Shown here: piece by piece, positions 60,768 to 64,000 of the stretch
How positions within the stretch are numbered: position 1 is the first letter of the stretch
Layout of the letters: each line of letters opens with the position of its first letter
Origin: Methylotenera sp.
GTDB taxonomy: Bacteria; Pseudomonadota; Gammaproteobacteria; Burkholderiales; Methylophilaceae
Direction: 5' to 3'
Length of the DNA: 64,000 nucleotides
NCBI RefSeq assembly: GCF_013141425.1
Contig: NZ_JABFRA010000100.1
Coordinates: forward strand, 1 to 64,000
Made by a program: the position numbers and the translations under genes
Notes under the pieces: generated by a model
What the model saw: the letters and a program-made list of their open reading frames with translations, nothing else
Told to the model about the DNA's origin: nothing
The model's database searches: none

Positions 60768-62375
60768 ATGTTACGTGTCACCGAAATCAAATTACCATTA
60801 GCGCATGAGCCAAGCGCAGTCAAAGCCGCCTTAATTAAAAAACTAGCTATAAATGCTGCTGATTTAGTCAATTATTCTATTTTTAAACGAGGAGTTGATG
60901 CACGTAAGGCCAATGCAATATTATTAGTCTATTCGCTCGATGTCACAGTCAACGGTGAAGCTAAAGTATTAGCCAAATTAGGTAAAGACCCGCACGTAAA
61001 AATCGCGCCAGATACTACTTATAAATTTGTAGCGCAAGCACCAATAACACTTAAAGATAGACCTGTAATTGTTGGCTTAGGCCCTTCTGGGCTATTTGCT
61101 GCGCTTATTTTGGCACAATCGGGTTTTAAACCTATTGTGCTAGAACGCGGCAAAGCCGTGCGTGAACGCACCAAAGACACTTGGAATTTATGGCGTAAAG
61201 CTAAACTTAACCCAGAATCTAACGTACAGTTTGGCGAAGGCGGCGCTGGCACTTTCTCTGATGGCAAACTTTATAGCCAGATTAAAGATCCGAATCATTA
61301 TGGCCGCAAAGTGTTAAATGAGTTTGTGCAAGCAGGCGCGCCTGAAGAGATTTTATACGTCAGCCATCCGCATATCGGCACTTTTAGATTAGTCGGCATG
61401 GTAGAAGAAATGCGTAACAAGATTATCGCACTAGGTGGCGAAGTACGCTTTCAAAGTAAAGTCGAAGATATTGAGATTATCGACAAACAAGTAAAAGCGG
61501 TTGTGCTAAATAATGGTGAGCGGATTGCCACGAACCACCTAATTTTGGCCGTTGGTCACAGCGCACGCGATACTTTTGAAATGATTTATAAACGCGGTAT
61601 TTATATTGAAGCGAAGCCCTTTTCTATTGGTTTCCGTATCGAGCACCCGCAATCACTCATTGACGCAGCGCGCCACGGCCCAAATGCGCAGCACCCAATT
61701 TTAGGCGCGGCAGATTACAAACTTGTGCACCATGCCAGCAATGGCCGCAGTGTCTATAGCTTCTGTATGTGCCCGGGCGGTACCGTTGTAGCAGCGGCTT
61801 CTGAAGAAGGCCGCGTGGTGACTAATGGCATGAGCCAGTATTCACGTAACGAGCGTAACGCAAATGCCGGCATTGTGGTTGGCATTACGCCTGAAGTGGA
61901 TTATCCAGGACATCCGCTGGCAGGCATGGAGTTACAACGTAAATGGGAGTCACAAGCCTATGCCCTGGGAGGCAGTAACTACGAGGCTCCTGGGCAACTC
62001 GTGGGGGACTTTTTAGCCAATCAGCCATCTACAGAATTTGGTGAGGTGACCCCTTCGTATACGCCAGGTGTGCATCTCACCAATTTAGATACTGCTTTAC
62101 CCGAATATGTGATTTGTGCTATTCGTGAAGCGATTCCACAGTTTGCAAAACAGATTAAAGGTTTTGATATGCCAGAGGCCATCCTTACCGGCGTTGAAAC
62201 GCGAACTTCCTCGCCAATCCGGATTAAGCGCCATGACGATGATTTGCAAAGCATCAATACAAAAGGCTTATACCCAACCGGCGAAGGTGCTGGATATGCA
62301 GGGGGTATATTGTCTGCCGGTGTCGATGGCATCAGGGTGGCTGAAGCTGTTGCATTAAGTTTATCGCGCTTATAG
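60768..62375 (+). CDS. FAD-dependent oxidoreductase (COG2509 type)
   Basis: 535 residues from the ATG at 60768; an upstream start at 60615 would overlap hda by 139 bases and adds residues of no family resemblance. An N-terminal ferredoxin-like segment of about 90 residues is followed by the FAD-binding VIVGLGPSGLFAALILAQSG. Then come QFGEGGAGTFSDGKL and, near the C-terminus, TRTSSPIRI and YPTGEGAGYAGGI. The family's substrate is unknown; it is often described as an uncharacterised dehydrogenase. It begins 14 bases after hda. Confidence 0.88.
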   Translation: MLRVTEIKLPLAHEPSAVKAALIKKLAINAADLVNYSIFKRGVDARKANAILLVYSLDVTVNGEAKVLAKLGKDPHVKIAPDTTYKFVAQAPITLKDRPVIVGLGPSGLFAALILAQSGFKPIVLERGKAVRERTKDTWNLWRKAKLNPESNVQFGEGGAGTFSDGKLYSQIKDPNHYGRKVLNEFVQAGAPEEILYVSHPHIGTFRLVGMVEEMRNKIIALGGEVRFQSKVEDIEIIDKQVKAVVLNNGERIATNHLILAVGHSARDTFEMIYKRGIYIEAKPFSIGFRIEHPQSLIDAARHGPNAQHPILGAADYKLVHHASNGRSVYSFCMCPGGTVVAAASEEGRVVTNGMSQYSRNERNANAGIVVGITPEVDYPGHPLAGMELQRKWESQAYALGGSNYEAPGQLVGDFLANQPSTEFGEVTPSYTPGVHLTNLDTALPEYVICAIREAIPQFAKQIKGFDMPEAILTGVETRTSSPIRIKRHDDDLQSINTKGLYPTGEGAGYAGGILSAGVDGIRVAEAVALSLSRL

Positions 62376-62384
62376 AGAATAATA

Positions 62385-63881
62385 ATGACTCGCCAGATTT
62401 CGAAGCTTAGCCTATTTTTTGTATTCCTGATTTGGTTTGCCAATTCGGCCATTGCATCACAAGAACTGGCTTTTATTGATAGTCAAATCACCTCACACCC
62501 CAACCAAAGTGGCATTTACGTGCTAGATAAAGGTGAAGAGGCTTTGTTAGCACGCGCATGGTTGGTCGACAACGCGCAAAAAACTATCGAAGTGCAATAT
62601 TTTATATGGAGCACCGATAATATTGGCATATTAGCCTCAGAAGCCTTATTGCGCGCAGCAGATAGAGGGGTGAAGGTGCGTGTGATTGTAGATGATCTAT
62701 TAATCGATGCGCCCGATAAATCCTTACTTGCACTCGCAAAACACCCGAATATTGATATTCACATCTACAACCCGCAACATTCTGTCGGCACACCGTTTCA
62801 TAAACGATTGTTGAATATTGCTGTGAATTTTCGCGGCGTCAATCAACGCATGCACGATAAAACCTTTATCGTCGATGGCAAACTAGCAATTACAGGCGGG
62901 CGAAATATGGCGGCAGAGTATTTTGACTACAACAATGCTTATAATTTTCGCGACCGCGATGCGCTTCTGCTTGGTGACGTTGCCAAGAGCATGCAAACGA
63001 GCTTTGAAAAATTTTGGTCTAGCCCGCTCAGTGCGCCTGTTGAAGAGCTTTACGATGGCTTAGGCTTAATGCAAAAGCACGTAAAAGTAAAGGACGATGA
63101 AATACAGAATATTTACCATGAACTGCATAACTACGCCAAAAACCCTGAAAATTTCTCTGCCGAAAACTTAAACGCAATTCAAAATATCCCAACAGCATTC
63201 ATGCGCCTTGCAGAACAAATCACTTGGACAGATGTTGAATTTATCAGCGACACGCCTGGCAAAAACAAGATGAAATATTTGCTGGGCGGCGGTGGCGCAA
63301 GTACCTTAAAATTAGCCCAGTTAGTTGAGAGCGCTAACGAACAGATCGTCATACAATCGCCTTATTTGGTCATGTCAAACCAAGCCCAAAACCTATTTAA
63401 AAGCGCTATCAAACGTGGTGTAAAAGTGCGTATCAACACCAACTCCCTCGCCTCTACTGACAATATCCAAGCTTTTAGTGGTTATCGAAATCAGCGTGAT
63501 CAACTGATCAAAATGGGCATAGAAATATTTGAATATAAACCTGATCCACAGATTAAACAGCAATTGGTGCGCCAAGCAGTTTTACAGAACATCAGGCCAC
63601 CTGTATTTGCTATTCATGCCAAGACCATGGTTGTGGATAATAAAAGCGTGTACATTGGTACGTTTAATTTCGATCCACGCTCGCAAAACCTCAACACAGA
63701 AGTCGGCGTTATTGTGCAAAATGAGAACTTGGCTAAGAATGTTCAGCAAGCCATTGAAATTGACATGCGGCCCGAAAATAGCTGGAATGCCGCTACTGAC
63801 AAACCAGATCAATATGCATCAGCCATGAAGCGCAAGCGTGTCGTGTTTTATCAACTAACGCCGATTAAGCCACTGCTGTAA
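62385..63881 (+). CDS. Phospholipase D-family protein, ClsC-like cardiolipin synthase
   Basis: A signal peptide or anchor (FFVFLIWFANSAIAS) precedes two PLD domains. The first HKD motif is MHDKTFIVDGKLAITGGRN and the second is IHAKTMVVDNKSVYIGTFNFDPRS. This layout and the final NTEVGV resemble ClsC (YmdC), which makes cardiolipin from phosphatidylglycerol and phosphatidylethanolamine. A secreted nuclease or lipase is less likely. It starts nine bases after the oxidoreductase. Confidence 0.86.
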   Translation: MTRQISKLSLFFVFLIWFANSAIASQELAFIDSQITSHPNQSGIYVLDKGEEALLARAWLVDNAQKTIEVQYFIWSTDNIGILASEALLRAADRGVKVRVIVDDLLIDAPDKSLLALAKHPNIDIHIYNPQHSVGTPFHKRLLNIAVNFRGVNQRMHDKTFIVDGKLAITGGRNMAAEYFDYNNAYNFRDRDALLLGDVAKSMQTSFEKFWSSPLSAPVEELYDGLGLMQKHVKVKDDEIQNIYHELHNYAKNPENFSAENLNAIQNIPTAFMRLAEQITWTDVEFISDTPGKNKMKYLLGGGGASTLKLAQLVESANEQIVIQSPYLVMSNQAQNLFKSAIKRGVKVRINTNSLASTDNIQAFSGYRNQRDQLIKMGIEIFEYKPDPQIKQQLVRQAVLQNIRPPVFAIHAKTMVVDNKSVYIGTFNFDPRSQNLNTEVGVIVQNENLAKNVQQAIEIDMRPENSWNAATDKPDQYASAMKRKRVVFYQLTPIKPLL

Positions 63882-63981
63882 TACAAATAAAGTCTTATGA
63901 AACTAATGCACAAGCAGCAAAGTCCTAGGCTTTAGACGCTATTCTTATTCAACATGTTTTCATTTTTCTAAAGGAATTATC

Positions 63982-64000
63982 ATGAAAGTAAATATTGGAG
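63982..64000 (+). CDS. Start of a further gene, cut by the window end
   Basis: AAGGA (63971-63975) is six bases before an ATG at 63982, and the first six codons read MKVNIG. Too little is visible to name it. The 100 bases before it hold no gene and no clear terminator. Confidence 0.5.

Noticed and set aside
1..64000. CRISPR arrays, tRNA or rRNA genes, insertion sequences, prophage
   Set aside because: No regularly spaced repeats, cloverleaf-like or rRNA sequence, transposase motifs or phage genes were seen on either strand.

Overview
The window looks like ordinary chromosome of a betaproteobacterium, most likely a Methylophilaceae-type methylotroph (Methylotenera/Methylophilus-like). This is an inference from three things: an mxaRSACKL-type methanol dehydrogenase maturation cluster, betaproteobacterial neighbourhoods (ECF sigma factor-DUF3619-DUF3106-RDD; PP0621-pilS-pilR; coiled-coil protein-holC-pepA next to lptFG), and moderate, AT-leaning base composition. 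I see no phage, insertion sequence, CRISPR array, rRNA or tRNA gene. Coding density is very high and no gene-free gap exceeds 300 bases.

Layout. 1-6360: the end of a sensor histidine kinase, a diheme cytochrome c4, engB, trmB, a MidA-type methyltransferase, a pteridine reductase-like SDR and ttcA. 6429-13407 (minus strand): mxaL2, then mxaR-S-A-C-K-L, with a good promoter and an inverted repeat before mxaR. The dehydrogenase structural genes mxaFJGI, which usually precede mxaR, are absent, and mxaL is present twice. 13484-16438: an unknown membrane-anchored protein, a TetR regulator and a MocR/PdxR-type regulator. 16555-24441: topA, a D,D-endopeptidase, gcvH, a repeat-built coiled-coil protein, holC and pepA. 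24533-28674: lptF-lptG (LPS export) facing the sigma factor module. 28820-32123: PP0621-like protein, pilS and pilR.

32171-37887 (minus strand) is a three-gene operon for a periplasmic beta-glucan: a membrane-anchored GH17 enzyme, an NdvB-like GH17-GT2 fusion, and an OpgB/LtaS-like phosphoglycerol transferase. 38056-42393 holds a small secreted protein and a lipid-linked sugar cluster (GT39-like, GT2, GtrA, YdjC deacetylase). 42456-48383: a CaCA cation exchanger, ampD (apparently with a non-canonical AUC start) and an RND efflux pair. 48454-54206: a GNAT acetyltransferase, a DUF898 protein with an embedded pilin-like stretch, an M48 peptidase, two unknown helical proteins (one a lipoprotein) and a dicarboxylate/amino acid symporter. 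54213-64000: an RsmB/NOP rRNA methyltransferase with a lysine-rich tail, two overlapping DUF3108 genes, purM, a PerM/AI-2E family permease, hda, an FAD-dependent oxidoreductase, a ClsC-like phospholipase D protein and the first codons of one more gene.

The points most worth following are the mxa cluster without mxaFI but with two mxaL paralogues, the beta-glucan plus phosphoglycerol operon, the 60-64-residue repeats of the holC-linked protein, the AUC start of ampD, and the pilin-like insert in the DUF898 protein. All family calls come from reading motifs by eye; no database search was run.
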